Positions 8,755 through 19,768 of a DNA stretch of 64,000 bases are shown here, piece by piece. The notes beneath the pieces were generated by a model. The model was given only the letters and a program-made list of their open reading frames with translations, was not told where the DNA came from and searched no databases. The first letter of the stretch is position 1, and each line of letters begins with the position of its first letter. The stretch comes from Ensifer adhaerens. GTDB taxonomy: Bacteria > Pseudomonadota > Alphaproteobacteria > Rhizobiales > Rhizobiaceae. The stretch lies in contig NZ_LAZS01000001.1 in NCBI RefSeq assembly GCF_002007205.1, positions 124,001 to 188,000 of the forward strand, in the 5' to 3' direction. The translations under genes and the position numbers were made by a program.

Positions 8755-9086
8755 GTGAATCCCGTTCCTTGGTTCGAGTTGTTTTGCAGCTCCGTCAGGT
8801 GCGGAGGCAAAAGAATGACATTCGCTAAGCTGGAAGCTTTACGATTAGGTGAGCGGATACCAGAACGTCAGGCGAAAGTCCAGCGACGACATGAGGAGGC
8901 GCTGAAAAAACCTGAGTTGCGGGCGCCGCGCGATCTCGCGTCCGCCGCTTAACCGATCCATAGCCATGTCGCAACTGCGCGCAAGTCCACGCAAATGCGT
9001 CGCAAAAGAAACGTTGCGCAGGTCTCGGATTTGCGATTTCTAACGCCCAAGAGAATGATCACCGGGGTTCATGGAGTTTAAGGGCG
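8755..9086. other. Gap of 332 bases between rpsU and soxB (divergent promoters)
   Basis: Divergent upstream regions of rpsU and soxB. A 65-codon plus-strand frame at 8755-8952 begins exactly opposite the rpsU start, lacks a ribosome site and has no recognisable features, so I do not call it. I see no riboswitch-like structure. Confidence 0.45.
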
Positions 9087-10340
9087 ATGCGCAAATATTC
9101 AGTTTTCGCCGTGGCGCGCGAGGCGCTGCGCGGCCACAAGGGATGGGGCCCGCACTGGGCGTCGCCGGAGCCGCGCAAAGAGTATGACGCGATCATCATC
9201 GGCGGCGGCGGTCACGGCCTGGGTGCAGCCTATTATCTCGCCAAGGAGCACGGCATCACCAATGTCGCGGTGCTCGAAAAGGGATGGATCGGCGGCGGCA
9301 ACACCGGCCGCAACACCACGATCATCCGGTCCAACTATCTCTATGAAGAGAGCATGGACATCTACGAGCATTCGCTGAAGCTCTGGGAGAACCTGTCGCA
9401 CGACCTGAACTACAACGTCATGTATTCCCCGCGCGGCGTGATGATGCTGTCGCACAACATCCATGACCAGCAGTCGTTCAAGCGCCACATCAATGCCAAC
9501 CGCCTCTACGGCATCGACAACGAATGGCTGACGCCGGAGCAGGCAAAGGCCTATTGCCCGCCGCTCGATATCGCCAAGACGGCGCGTTACCCGATCAACG
9601 GCGCGGCCCTCCAGCGCCGCGGCGGCACGGCCCGCCACGATGCCGTTGCCTGGGGCTATGCGCGCGCTGCCTCCGACCGCGGCGTGCACATCATCCAGAA
9701 CTGCGAAGTGACCGGCATCCGCCGCGACGAGACCGGCCGTGTCGTCGGGGTCGACACCAATCGCGGCTATATCGGCGCCAAGAAGGTCGGCATTTCCGCC
9801 GCCGGCCACACCTCGGTGCTGATGCAGATGGCGGACGTTCGCGTGCCGCTGCAGAGCCAGCCGCTGCAGGCGCTGGTCTCCGAGCCGCTGAAGCCGATCT
9901 TCCCCTGCGTCGTCATGTCGAACTCGGTGCACGCCTATATCTCGCAGTCCGACAAGGGCGAGTTCGTCATCGGCGCCGGCACCGACCAGTACAATTCCTA
10001 TTCGCAGACCGGCGGCCTGCAGATCATCACGCACACGCTGGACGCCATCTGCGAGCTTTTCCCGATGTTCCGCCGCGTCAAGATGATGCGGCAGTGGGGC
10101 GGCATCGTCGACGTCACCCAGGACCGCTCGCCGATCCAGGGCGTCACGCCGGTTCCGGGCCTGTTCCTGAATGCCGGCTGGGGTACGGGCGGCTTCAAGG
10201 CGACGCCGGGCTCGGCTCACCTCTTCGCCCATCTGATCGCCAAGGGCGAACCACATCGTCTCGCCGCAGGGCTGACGCTGGAGCGCTTCCGCACCGGCCG
10301 GCTCATCGACGAGGCGGCTGCCGCCGCCGTTGCGCACTGA
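9087..10340 (+). CDS. soxB: Sarcosine oxidase subunit beta
   Basis: FAD-containing subunit of heterotetrameric sarcosine oxidase, which demethylates sarcosine to glycine and passes the one-carbon unit to tetrahydrofolate. 417 residues, usual length. The FAD Rossmann motif GGGGHGLGAAYYLA begins near residue 38, followed by LEKGWIGGGNTGRNTTIIRSNY, the segment carrying the conserved covalent-flavin and binding residues of the family. WGGIVDVTQDRSPIQG and AGWGTGGFKATPGS lie near the C-terminus. It is first in soxBDAG; soxD follows by 10 bases. The cluster fits glycine-betaine/sarcosine catabolism, common in rhizobia. Confidence 0.96.
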   Translation: MRKYSVFAVAREALRGHKGWGPHWASPEPRKEYDAIIIGGGGHGLGAAYYLAKEHGITNVAVLEKGWIGGGNTGRNTTIIRSNYLYEESMDIYEHSLKLWENLSHDLNYNVMYSPRGVMMLSHNIHDQQSFKRHINANRLYGIDNEWLTPEQAKAYCPPLDIAKTARYPINGAALQRRGGTARHDAVAWGYARAASDRGVHIIQNCEVTGIRRDETGRVVGVDTNRGYIGAKKVGISAAGHTSVLMQMADVRVPLQSQPLQALVSEPLKPIFPCVVMSNSVHAYISQSDKGEFVIGAGTDQYNSYSQTGGLQIITHTLDAICELFPMFRRVKMMRQWGGIVDVTQDRSPIQGVTPVPGLFLNAGWGTGGFKATPGSAHLFAHLIAKGEPHRLAAGLTLERFRTGRLIDEAAAAAVAH

Positions 10341-10350
10341 GGATTTCGAG

Positions 10351-10671
10351 ATGCTTCTGATCTACTGCCCCTATTGCGAGGAAGAGCGCTCCGAGCTCGA
10401 ATTCCGCGGCGCCGGCGACGCCCATATCGCTCGTCCGGAAAACATCGCCGACATCACCGACGAAGAGTTCGAGGAATATTTCTTCCTGCGTCAGAACCCG
10501 AAGGGTCTGATCTTCGAACGCTGGCGTCATATCCATGGCTGCGGCCGTTTCTTCAACGCTGCCCGCGACACGGTCAGCGACCGCTTCTACACCACCTATA
10601 AGGCCGGCGAGCCGAAGCCGGATGTATCCGACATTCTTCAGAGCGAGCAGAACAAGGGAGCCGCGAAATGA
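10351..10671 (+). CDS. soxD: Sarcosine oxidase subunit delta
   Basis: 106 residues. Zinc-binding structural subunit of sarcosine oxidase: Cys6 and Cys9 (IYCPYCEEE), His60 and Cys64 (WRHIHGCGRFFN) match the Cys-Cys-His-Cys zinc site known for this subunit. ATG at 10351 is chosen because GAGG at 10339-10342 lies just upstream and the protein then starts MLLIYCPYC like its family. The stop overlaps the soxA start by four bases (ATGA). Confidence 0.94.
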   Translation: MLLIYCPYCEEERSELEFRGAGDAHIARPENIADITDEEFEEYFFLRQNPKGLIFERWRHIHGCGRFFNAARDTVSDRFYTTYKAGEPKPDVSDILQSEQNKGAAK

Positions 10672-13661
10672 TGGGGGCCAATCGCATTCCAGGCGTCGGC
10701 CGCCTGACACCCGCCCGCACCGCGCGCTTCACCTTCGACGGCCGCACGCTGACGGCACTCGAAGGCGACACGGTCGCCTCGGCGCTGCTTGCCAACGGCA
10801 TTCATCTCGTCGGCCGCTCGTTCAAGTACCACCGCCCGCGCGGCATCCTGTCGGCCGGTGCGGAAGAACCGAACGCGCTGCTCGACGTCTCGCGTGACGC
10901 CGCCCGTCGCCAGCCGAACGTGCGCGCCACGGTGCAGGAAGTCTTCGACGGCATGAAGGTGGAATCACAGAACCGCTGGCCGTCGCTCGCCTTCGACGTC
11001 GGCGGTTTCAACGATCTCCTGTCGCCGTTCTTCGCCGCCGGCTTCTACTACAAGACCTTCATGTGGCCGAAGGCCGCCTGGCACGCAATCTACGAACCCT
11101 TCATCCGCCGTGCTGCCGGCCTCGGTGTTACGCCGACGGAAGCCGATCCGGATCACTATGCCAGCCGCTACGCCCATTGCGACGTGCTCGTCATCGGTGC
11201 GGGTGTTGCCGGTCTATCCGCGGCGCTTGCCGCCGCCAAGGCCGGCGCCAAGGTGATCATCTGCGACGAGCAGCCGGAAGTCGGCGGCGCGCTTCGCTAT
11301 GAAAATGGCACGACGATCGACGGCAAGGACGGCTGGGACTGGGCGCAGGACACGGCCAAGGCGCTGGCCGCCATGGACAACGTCACGCTGCTCACCCGCA
11401 CCACCGGCTTCGGCTACTACAACCACAATTTCGTCGGCCTGGTCGAACGGGTGACCGATCATCTTGCAGCGCTCGACAAGTCGCTGCCGCGCGAGCGGCT
11501 GTGGCAGGTGCGCGCCAAGAAGGTGATCCTCGCCAACGGCCAGATCGAGCGCCACATGGTGTTTGCCAACAACGACCGTCCGGGCATCATGCTCGCTTCG
11601 GCCGGCCGCACCTATCTCAACCATTTCGGTGTTGCCGTCGGATCGAAGGTCGGCGTCTACACGGCGCATGACTCGGCCTATGAGGCTGCCTTTGATCTCA
11701 AGCGCGCCGGCGTCTCGGTTCCCGTCATTGTCGACTGCCGCGAAAACCCCGGCGAAGCGGTGCTTGCAGAAGCGCGCAAGCTCGGCATCGAAGTGCTGAC
11801 CGGCCATTCCGTGATCAAGGCTGGCGGCAAGCTGCGCGTCAACTCGATCAGCGTCGCCCGCAACGGCGGCGGCTCGGCCCGCAAGTTCGCCGTCGATGCG
11901 CTGCTTGTTTCTGCCGGCTGGACGCCGTCGGTGCACCTGTTTTCGCAGTCGCGCGGCAAGGTGAAGTTCGATGCGGCGACGCAGCGCTTCCTGCCGGGCA
12001 CTTACCTGCAGGACTGCCTGTCGATCGGCGCCTGCAACGGCACCGACGACCTGCAGGCAACCATCGACGAGGCGCTTGCCGCCGGCGAACTGACCGCACG
12101 GGCGGCCGGTGCGGAAGGCGGAGCGCAGGTGGCTCTTTCAGGCGAAAACCGCTTCGGCTGGACCGGCGGCATGATCGGCGCTGCCGAAGGCGCTGGCCCC
12201 GATACGACGGTCAAGGCCTTCATCGACTTCCAGCACGACGTCTGCGCCAAGGACATTCGCCTGGCGGTGCGCGAAGGCATGCACTCGATCGAGCACATCA
12301 AGCGCTTCACCACCAACGGCATGGCGTCCGACCAGGGCAAGCTTTCCAACATGCATGGTCTGGCGATCGCCGCCGAAGCGCTTGGCAAGGACATTCCGCA
12401 GGTGGGTCTGACGACCTTCCGCCAGCCCTACACGCCGGTGACCTTCGGAGCGATCGTCAACCACTCGCGTGGTGCCCTGTTCGACCCCGCGCGCAAGACG
12501 CCGATCCATGCCTGGGAGGAGGCGCATGGCGCCGAGTTCGAGGATGTCGGCAACTGGAAGCGCGCCTGGTTCTACCCGCGCTCCGGCGAAGACATGCATG
12601 AGGCGGTCGCGCGCGAGTGCAAGACGGTGCGCGACGTGGCTGGTGTCTTCGACGCTTCCACGCTCGGCAAGATCGAGGTTGTTGGCCCGGATGCGGCGCA
12701 GTTCCTCAATCTCATGTACACCAACGCCTGGGACAACCTGAAGCCCGGCCGCTGCCGCTACGGCATCATGCTGCGCGACGACGGCTTCGTCTATGACGAC
12801 GGCGTGGTCGGCAGGCTGGCCGAGGATCGCTTCCACGTGACGACGACGACGGGCGGTGCGCCGCGGGTCATGAACCACATGGAAGACTACCTGCAGACCG
12901 AGTTCCCGCACCTCAAGGTGTGGCTGACCTCGACGACGGAACAGTGGGCCGTCATCGCCGTTCAGGGGCCGAAGGCGCGCGAGATCATCGCGCCGCTCGT
13001 CGAAGGCATCGATCTCTCCAACGAGGCCTTCCCGCACATGAGCGTCGCCGAAGGCAAGATCTGCGGCGTGCCGACAAGGCTCTTCCGCATGTCGTTCACC
13101 GGCGAGCTCGGCTTCGAAGTCAACGTGCCTGCCGATTACGGCCAGGCGGTCTGGGAAGCGATCTGGGCGCGGGCCGAACCGATGGGCGCCTGCGCCTACG
13201 GCACGGAAACGATGCACGTTCTGCGTGCCGAGAAGGGCTACATCATCGTCGGCCAGGACACCGATGGCACGCTGACGCCTGACGATGCCGGCCTCTCCTG
13301 GGCGGTCTCGAAGAAGAAGCCCGACTTCGTCGGTATCCGCGGCCTCAAGCGTCCGGATCTCGTCAAGGACGGCCGCAAGCAGCTTGTGGGTCTTCTCACC
13401 AAAGATCCGAAAGTGGTGCTGGAGGAAGGTGCGCAGATCGTCGCCGATCCGAACCAGCCGAAGCCGATGACCATGCTCGGCCACGTGACGTCGTCCTACT
13501 GGTCGGCAAACTGCGGTCGCTCGATTGCGCTCGCCATGGTGGCCGGTGGCCGCGAGCGCCTCGGCCAGACGCTCTACGTGCCGATGACCGATCGCACCAT
13601 TGCCGTCGAAGTGAGCGACATGGTGTTCTTTGACAAGGAAGGGGGCCGTCTCCATGGCTGA
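10668..13661 (+). CDS. soxA: Sarcosine oxidase subunit alpha
   Basis: 997 residues, the full length of the large subunit. Domain order: N-terminal Fer2-like fold (about 10-105), NAD(P)-binding domain with VLVIGAGVAGLSAALAAAKAG near residue 172 and CDEQPEVGG, then a C-terminal GcvT-like aminomethyltransferase region (about 600-985) that transfers the methyl-derived carbon to tetrahydrofolate. The family segment YHRPRGILSAGAEEPNAL is near residue 50. It overlaps soxD by 4 bases and soxG by 8, so the cluster is probably translationally coupled. Confidence 0.96.
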   Translation: MMGANRIPGVGRLTPARTARFTFDGRTLTALEGDTVASALLANGIHLVGRSFKYHRPRGILSAGAEEPNALLDVSRDAARRQPNVRATVQEVFDGMKVESQNRWPSLAFDVGGFNDLLSPFFAAGFYYKTFMWPKAAWHAIYEPFIRRAAGLGVTPTEADPDHYASRYAHCDVLVIGAGVAGLSAALAAAKAGAKVIICDEQPEVGGALRYENGTTIDGKDGWDWAQDTAKALAAMDNVTLLTRTTGFGYYNHNFVGLVERVTDHLAALDKSLPRERLWQVRAKKVILANGQIERHMVFANNDRPGIMLASAGRTYLNHFGVAVGSKVGVYTAHDSAYEAAFDLKRAGVSVPVIVDCRENPGEAVLAEARKLGIEVLTGHSVIKAGGKLRVNSISVARNGGGSARKFAVDALLVSAGWTPSVHLFSQSRGKVKFDAATQRFLPGTYLQDCLSIGACNGTDDLQATIDEALAAGELTARAAGAEGGAQVALSGENRFGWTGGMIGAAEGAGPDTTVKAFIDFQHDVCAKDIRLAVREGMHSIEHIKRFTTNGMASDQGKLSNMHGLAIAAEALGKDIPQVGLTTFRQPYTPVTFGAIVNHSRGALFDPARKTPIHAWEEAHGAEFEDVGNWKRAWFYPRSGEDMHEAVARECKTVRDVAGVFDASTLGKIEVVGPDAAQFLNLMYTNAWDNLKPGRCRYGIMLRDDGFVYDDGVVGRLAEDRFHVTTTTGGAPRVMNHMEDYLQTEFPHLKVWLTSTTEQWAVIAVQGPKAREIIAPLVEGIDLSNEAFPHMSVAEGKICGVPTRLFRMSFTGELGFEVNVPADYGQAVWEAIWARAEPMGACAYGTETMHVLRAEKGYIIVGQDTDGTLTPDDAGLSWAVSKKKPDFVGIRGLKRPDLVKDGRKQLVGLLTKDPKVVLEEGAQIVADPNQPKPMTMLGHVTSSYWSANCGRSIALAMVAGGRERLGQTLYVPMTDRTIAVEVSDMVFFDKEGGRLHG

Positions 13662-14205
13662 CCAGGTTACTGTAAGCCGCAAGGCGGCGCTTACCGCGCG
13701 CGGCGGCTCGGCCGAGGCGATCCTGACGCCGGCAACCGCGGCGACGCGCATCTCGCTGCGCGCCGGCGCAGAAGCGCTTCCGGCGCTCTCGGCAGCACTT
13801 GGCGTCACCCTGCCGACGCGGCCGAAGACCTCGGCCTCCTCCGGCCAGCGTCATGCGCTGTGGATCGGCCCCGACGAGTGGCTGGTGTTCGACGAGAGCG
13901 AAGCCGACCTGATGGCGGCGGCCGCCTCGAGCGGTACGCTGCATTCGGCGGCCGACATTTCGCATCGCAACGTTGCCGTCATCGTCAGCGGTCCGGGCGC
14001 CAACGTGGCTATCAACAGCGGCTGCCCGCAGGATCTGTCGCTGGCAATCTTCCCGGTTGGTGGCTGCTCGCGCACCATTCTCGGCAAGGCCGAGATCATC
14101 CTCTTCCGTACGGCCGAGGATCAGTTCCGGGTCGAGTGCTGGCGGTCGTTCTCGCCCTTCGTCTTCGGGCTGCTGTCCGAGGGGGCGGCCGACGCCGGTT
14201 ATTGA
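13654..14205 (+). CDS. soxG: Sarcosine oxidase subunit gamma
   Basis: 183 residues, small gamma subunit completing the alpha-beta-gamma-delta enzyme. It has the GcvT-related pattern LWIGPDEWLVFDE near residue 70, DISHRNVAVIVSGPGA near 105, and a C-terminal FRVECWRSFSPFVFGLL. The ATG at 13654 overlaps the soxA stop by 8 bases and has AAGGAAGGGGG upstream; a longer in-frame start at 13630 lies inside soxA and is not needed. Confidence 0.92.
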   Translation: MADQVTVSRKAALTARGGSAEAILTPATAATRISLRAGAEALPALSAALGVTLPTRPKTSASSGQRHALWIGPDEWLVFDESEADLMAAAASSGTLHSAADISHRNVAVIVSGPGANVAINSGCPQDLSLAIFPVGGCSRTILGKAEIILFRTAEDQFRVECWRSFSPFVFGLLSEGAADAGY

Positions 14206-14212
14206 TGTAAAA

Positions 14213-14248
14213 AAGGCCGGGAAGCGCTCGCAAGCGTTTCCCGGCCTT
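14213..14248. terminator. Bidirectional terminator between soxG and nudI
   Basis: Long stem with AAGGCCGGGAAGCGCT on one arm and AGCGTTTCCCGGCCTT on the other, one G-T mismatch, loop CGCA. It has A-rich and T-rich flanks and lies between the convergent soxG and nudI genes. Confidence 0.85.
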
Positions 14249-14273
14249 CATGTCTGTCGGCAACCGTTGGCTC

Positions 14274-14723
14274 TTACCGCTCAGCCAGCAGGATGCCTCT
14301 TTCCAGGAACGTGCGCTTTGTCGCTTCGTTGAGGTCGTAATCCTGGAGGTGCTCGGGTTCGATCCAGGCATGTTCGACGAACTCGTCGTTGAGGCTGACC
14401 TCGCGATTTTCGGCCTCACAGTCAAAGATCAGATAGATCATATGAAGCTGCTCGGTTGAGCCGTCGGCATAGGACTTTGTCCGGATGTCGTCCCGAAAGG
14501 TCCAGGGCTTGATCGTTCCGATCTCCAGACGGTCTCCAAGCTCTTCCCGGATTTCACGGCGCAGGCCCTCATCGAGACGTTCGCCCGGCTCGAGGCCGCC
14601 ACCGGATAGCGCCCATTGCCCGGGGAACACGCCGCGATCGGGCGGCATCTTGCAGAGCAGATAGGCGCCCCTGTTCTGAATGAGCGGGCAGACGATGATA
14701 CGCTGGCGCAATGACTTCTCCAT
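14274..14723 (-). CDS. nudI: Nudix hydrolase, NudI type
   Basis: 149 residues. Resembles NudI, a pyrimidine-preferring nucleoside (deoxy)triphosphate diphosphatase. The start [21 protein letters not shown] and [14 protein letters not shown] are typical, and the Nudix box G-x5-E-x7-REUxEExGU is intact in [22 protein letters not shown] (about residues 43-63), so it should bind Mg2+ and be active. It lies 34 bases downstream of the GNAT gene on the same strand, probably one transcript ending at the shared terminator. Confidence 0.85.
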   Translation of the reverse strand: MEKSLRQRIIVCPLIQNRGAYLLCKMPPDRGVFPGQWALSGGGLEPGERLDEGLRREIREELGDRLEIGTIKPWTFRDDIRTKSYADGSTEQLHMIYLIFDCEAENREVSLNDEFVEHAWIEPEHLQDYDLNEATKRTFLERGILLAER

Positions 14724-14757
14724 TCCCTGATTTCGCGACCACGACAGCCGCCTTGAT

Positions 14758-15297
14758 TCACGCGAAGCGCAAGTACCAGTAGAGCGCGATCTCGCGGGTT
14801 CCTGATGTCAATGCGGAATAGAGATGTCGGTCGTAGCCGGAAAGCTCGAAGCCGTAGCGCTCGTAGAAGCGGCAGGCGGCGACATTGTTCGACTGGGTCT
14901 CGAGCCGGATTCCCGGCAGGCCCTGTTCCGTTGCCCATGAGACCGCCCGGTCCACGAGTGCCCTGGCGACGCCGGCCCGACGCGCGTGCCTGTCGACGGC
15001 GATATCATCCACCTCGGCAAAGCCGTTCCACGCCTTCGAGAGCGCAATGTAACCAGCGAGCCTGCCGTCCACGCGCGCTGCGAAGAGGGCGGCATCCGCC
15101 TCCTCGGCCGCCCCCACAAGCTCATCCGGATCGGACCCATAGGTCTTGACGTAGCTCTCGACCGGGGCGATGTCGCCGAGACCGGGGCCGGTGAAAGGCG
15201 GTAGCGCCTCGGACGTGATCTCGAAGGAAAAGTCGCAACCGGCAAAGTCGCTGACGAAGCGTGCGTCCGCTGGCTCGACGATGACCGTTGTTGTCAT
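14758..15297 (-). CDS. GNAT acetyltransferase resembling streptothricin acetyltransferases (Sat/SatA)
   Basis: 179 residues. The C-terminal two-thirds follow the layout of streptothricin N-acetyltransferases: a strand with [24 protein letters not shown], the acetyl-CoA loop [15 protein letters not shown] (Q/RxxGxG/A), then [19 protein letters not shown] and YLRFA at the end. LETQ-NN-ACKFY and the FWYxRF ending are the parts I recognise from Sat proteins. The natural substrate could instead be another amine. It is followed by nudI; the gap to the upstream MaoC-like gene is only 23 bases, so all three may be co-transcribed. No mobile-element signs surround it, so it looks like a chromosomal housekeeping or intrinsic-resistance gene. 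Confidence 0.72.
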   Translation of the reverse strand: MTTTVIVEPADARFVSDFAGCDFSFEITSEALPPFTGPGLGDIAPVESYVKTYGSDPDELVGAAEEADAALFAARVDGRLAGYIALSKAWNGFAEVDDIAVDRHARRAGVARALVDRAVSWATEQGLPGIRLETQSNNVAACRFYERYGFELSGYDRHLYSALTSGTREIALYWYLRFA

Positions 15298-15320
15298 GGG
15301 ATCTGCCCGCTCAAACCGGC

Positions 15321-15809
15321 TCAGGCATCGGCGGGGCGATCCTTGGGATCGAACTGGATGATCGTCTGCCAGGTGGCCGTCAGCGCCGGCTTGCGCTCGC
15401 CTTCGATCTCGACGCTGACGTCGTAAGTGATCATCAGCATGCTGGCGCCGCGGAAGCGTGCGTCCGCCATGGTGAAATGGCCGCGCACCTTGGCGCCGCT
15501 CTTCACCGGCGCGATGAAGCGCACTTTTTCAAAGCCGTAGTTGATGCCCATGGTCTGTTCGCGGATCTTCGGCAGGCAATTGTAGTTCATCGCCGAAAGC
15601 AGCGAGAGCGACAGGAAGCCATGCGCAATGGTGCCGCCGAAGGGCGTTTCGGCTGCAGCGCGCACCGGGTCGACGTGGATATATTGGTAATCGCTGGTCG
15701 CCTCGGCGAATTTGTCGATCGTTTCCTGGCTGACCGTGATCCAGTCGGAAACGCCGACCTCCTTGCCGACCAGCACCTTGATCTCAGAAAGTGAAATGTC
15801 TTCAAGCAT
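15321..15809 (-). CDS. MaoC-family (R)-hydratase, NodN-like
   Basis: 162 residues. Hot-dog fold MaoC-like hydratase, acting on enoyl-CoA or similar thioesters. The hydratase motif is clear: DYQYIHVDPVRAAAETPFGGTIAHGFLSLSLL (about residues 41-72), with the catalytic Asp/His pair in D-x4-H and the GxxxAHG loop. The sequence resembles rhizobial NodN and its chromosomal paralogues; no nod genes are near, so a general lipid or polyhydroxyalkanoate role is as likely. ATG at 15809 gives the family N-terminus; the open frame extends upstream without support. Confidence 0.85.
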   Translation of the reverse strand: MLEDISLSEIKVLVGKEVGVSDWITVSQETIDKFAEATSDYQYIHVDPVRAAAETPFGGTIAHGFLSLSLLSAMNYNCLPKIREQTMGINYGFEKVRFIAPVKSGAKVRGHFTMADARFRGASMLMITYDVSVEIEGERKPALTATWQTIIQFDPKDRPADA

Positions 15810-15882
15810 GTGAACGCCCCGAAACAAGCCCCCCGAAACGATATAGGCCTGCCCGTTGCAACCTGCAAGCGCCGGAAAAGCT

Positions 15883-17847
15883 TTAGAAAACTTCGACGAG
15901 GAAGGTGACGGAGCGAGGCGCGACATGGTCCGGGATGGCGGTCCCCGTAAGCGCATGCTGCCACTTTCCATCGATGCTGTCAGGAAGTCTGACGGGATGC
16001 GGCGCGTGGCCGCGATTGATGACGACGGCGAGGCGCGCCATCCGCTTCTGGATGCGGTCACGGGTGGTCAGAACCATCATCAGATTGTCCGTTGCCGGGT
16101 GCTCCCAGTCGCCCACGGCCATCAAGTGACCGTCGAGGCGTCGCCATTCGACATCGCCGTTTCCGGTCAGAAAGGCGGTCTGATCGAATACGTCGAAGCG
16201 GCGGCGCATCGCCGACAGCGCTGCGGTATGGGCGACGATCCCGTCATCCATTGCCGTCCAGTCGAGCCAGGTAATCGCGTTGTCCTGGCAATAGGCGTTG
16301 TTGTTGCCGTTCTGGCTGCGCCCGCCTTCGTCGCCGGCGGTCAGCATGATCGTGCCGCGGGTCGCAAAGAGCGTGCCGATCAGCGCCATCACGTCATGCC
16401 GCCGCGCCGCCTGGATCTCAGGATCGGCCGTTGGCCCTTCCGCGCCGTTGTTCCAGGAATGGTTCTCGTTGTGGCCGTCGCGGTTCTCCTCGCCGTTCGC
16501 CTCGTTGTGCTTTCCGGCGTAGGAAACGATGTCGGCAAGCGTGAAGCCGTCATGGGCGGCAATGAAATTGACGGTTCGAGTCCCGCTCTCGCCCCAACGG
16601 GAAAAGCTGTTCGACGAGCCGGCAAGGGCTGTCGCCAGGGCGCCGATCGCGTGACGGTCGCCGCGCCAGTAGATGCGGACGTCGTCGCGGGCGCGGTCGT
16701 TCCACTCCAGGAACGGTGCGGGGAAGTTGCCGAGCTGGTAGCCACCGGGACCGATATCCCAGGGCTCGGCAATCAGCACCCGGTCGGCAAGCAGCGGATC
16801 GGCGGCGATCGCCTGGAAGAGCGGGGCGTCGCGATGGAAGCCACTCATGTCACGGCCGAGGATCGAGGCGAGGTCGAAGCGGAAGCCGTCGACGCCGGCG
16901 GCGCGAACGAAATGGCGCAGGCTGTCGAGGATCAGCGCCTCGACCACCGGGTGGTCGCAGGCAATCGTGTTGCCGCAACCGGTGTCGTTGATCAGTTCGC
17001 CCGGGCGATCGGTCACGTGACGATAGTAGGTGAGGTTGTCGAGGCCGCGCATCGACAGCGTGGTGCCGAAGCGGTCGCTCTCGCCGGAATGGTTGAAGAC
17101 GAGGTCGAGGATGACGCCGATGCCTTCCTTGCGAAGCGTCTCGACCGTCTTCTTCAACTCCTTGATACCGCCCGGGACCAGTCGTGGATCGAGCGCCATC
17201 GGGGCGATCGGATTGTAGCCCCAGCCGTTCTTCAATCCCAGCGGCGGCAAATGGCGCTCGTCGATCCAGGCGACGATCGGCATCAGTTCGACCGCGGAAA
17301 TGCCGAGGCGCTTCAGGTGCGCGATGATGACGGGCTCGGCAAGGGCTGCCACCGTGCCGCGCTTGGCTTCCGGCACATCGGGATGCTGGATGGTGAAGGG
17401 CTTGACGGCGATCTCGTAAATCAGGCCACCGGCGCGGAAGAGCGGCGCCTTCGGCTTGACGGTTTTCACCTCGGCGACGATTGCCTTCGGCACCAGATCG
17501 GCGGTGTCCTCGCCGAAGATCGTCAGGCGCGGATCGTGTTGGAACTGCCGATCGAGTTCAACCGCATAGGGGTCGACGAGAAGTTTGGAGGGGTCGAACC
17601 ACAGGCCGTGATCGGGGGAATAGATGCCATCGGCGCGGAAGCCGTAGCGGGTTCCCTTGCCTATATCGGGGACGGTCAGGCTGTGAACATCGCCGTTTCG
17701 CACCATCGGCAACTGCCGCACCTGCCTGGATCCTGCCTTGTCGAACAGGCAGAGATCGATCCGTGCGGCGTTGCGCGACCAGACCGAAAATGTGGTGCCC
17801 TCGGGCGTGACGGTGGCGCCGAGGGGTGGGTTTTCGATGGTCGGCAT
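15883..17847 (-). CDS. glgX: Glycogen debranching enzyme
   Basis: 654 residues, GH13 isoamylase-type debranching enzyme that hydrolyses alpha-1,6 branches of phosphorylase-limited glycogen. It has an N-terminal CBM48-like domain (TVTPEGTTFSVWSRNAARIDLCLFD) and then the GH13 barrel: VILDLVFNHSGE, GFRFDLASILGRD (nucleophile Asp), LIAEPWDIGPGGYQLGNFP (acid Glu) and FIAAHDGFTLADIVSY. ATG at 17847 gives the MPTIENPPLG start; the upstream extension runs into a RIME-like repeat. It is the last gene of the glg cluster, 286 bases after pgm, and may be transcribed partly from its own promoter. Confidence 0.94.
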   Translation of the reverse strand: MPTIENPPLGATVTPEGTTFSVWSRNAARIDLCLFDKAGSRQVRQLPMVRNGDVHSLTVPDIGKGTRYGFRADGIYSPDHGLWFDPSKLLVDPYAVELDRQFQHDPRLTIFGEDTADLVPKAIVAEVKTVKPKAPLFRAGGLIYEIAVKPFTIQHPDVPEAKRGTVAALAEPVIIAHLKRLGISAVELMPIVAWIDERHLPPLGLKNGWGYNPIAPMALDPRLVPGGIKELKKTVETLRKEGIGVILDLVFNHSGESDRFGTTLSMRGLDNLTYYRHVTDRPGELINDTGCGNTIACDHPVVEALILDSLRHFVRAAGVDGFRFDLASILGRDMSGFHRDAPLFQAIAADPLLADRVLIAEPWDIGPGGYQLGNFPAPFLEWNDRARDDVRIYWRGDRHAIGALATALAGSSNSFSRWGESGTRTVNFIAAHDGFTLADIVSYAGKHNEANGEENRDGHNENHSWNNGAEGPTADPEIQAARRHDVMALIGTLFATRGTIMLTAGDEGGRSQNGNNNAYCQDNAITWLDWTAMDDGIVAHTAALSAMRRRFDVFDQTAFLTGNGDVEWRRLDGHLMAVGDWEHPATDNLMMVLTTRDRIQKRMARLAVVINRGHAPHPVRLPDSIDGKWQHALTGTAIPDHVAPRSVTFLVEVF

Positions 17848-17888
17848 GAAAGCGGCCCTCTTCGTGATGTCGAAGTCGTCTCCGGTAC

Positions 17889-18081
17889 ACCCCTCTGCCC
17901 TGCCGGGCATCTCCCCCACAACGGGGGAGATCGGCAAGAGGCAACCTCCGATTCCACCGGAACCCAATGTCTTGGTTCACGGGTGTCCCGGTCCTTGCAA
18001 CGCCGGCGCCAAGTTGGGCAGTGCAGCGCCACAAATCGATCTCTCCCCTTGTGGGGGAGATGCCCGGCAGGGCAGAGGGGG
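17889..18081. repeat. RIME-like inverted repeat pair between pgm and glgX
   Basis: Two arms of about 43 bases in opposite orientation. The left arm (about 17890-17934) contains CCCTCTGCCCTGCCGGGCAT followed by a CTCCCCC/GGGGGAG hairpin; the right arm (about 18038-18081) contains the reverse complement ATGCCCGGCAGGGCAGAGGG preceded by its own CTCCCC/GGGGGAG hairpin. About 100 bases separate them. The sequence matches my memory of Rhizobium-specific intergenic mosaic elements (RIME), widespread short palindromes of rhizobial genomes. It could stabilise or attenuate the upstream glg mRNA. Confidence 0.75.
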
Positions 18082-18133
18082 TAAGCGGCACCAAAGAAAA
18101 GGGCCGCATGAAGCGGCCCCTTGCTTCAGTCCA

Positions 18134-19768
<1,635 letters not shown>

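Noticed and set aside
8755..8952. 65-codon plus-strand frame starting opposite the rpsU start
   Set aside because: No ribosome site and no recognisable pattern. It lies in a divergent promoter region.
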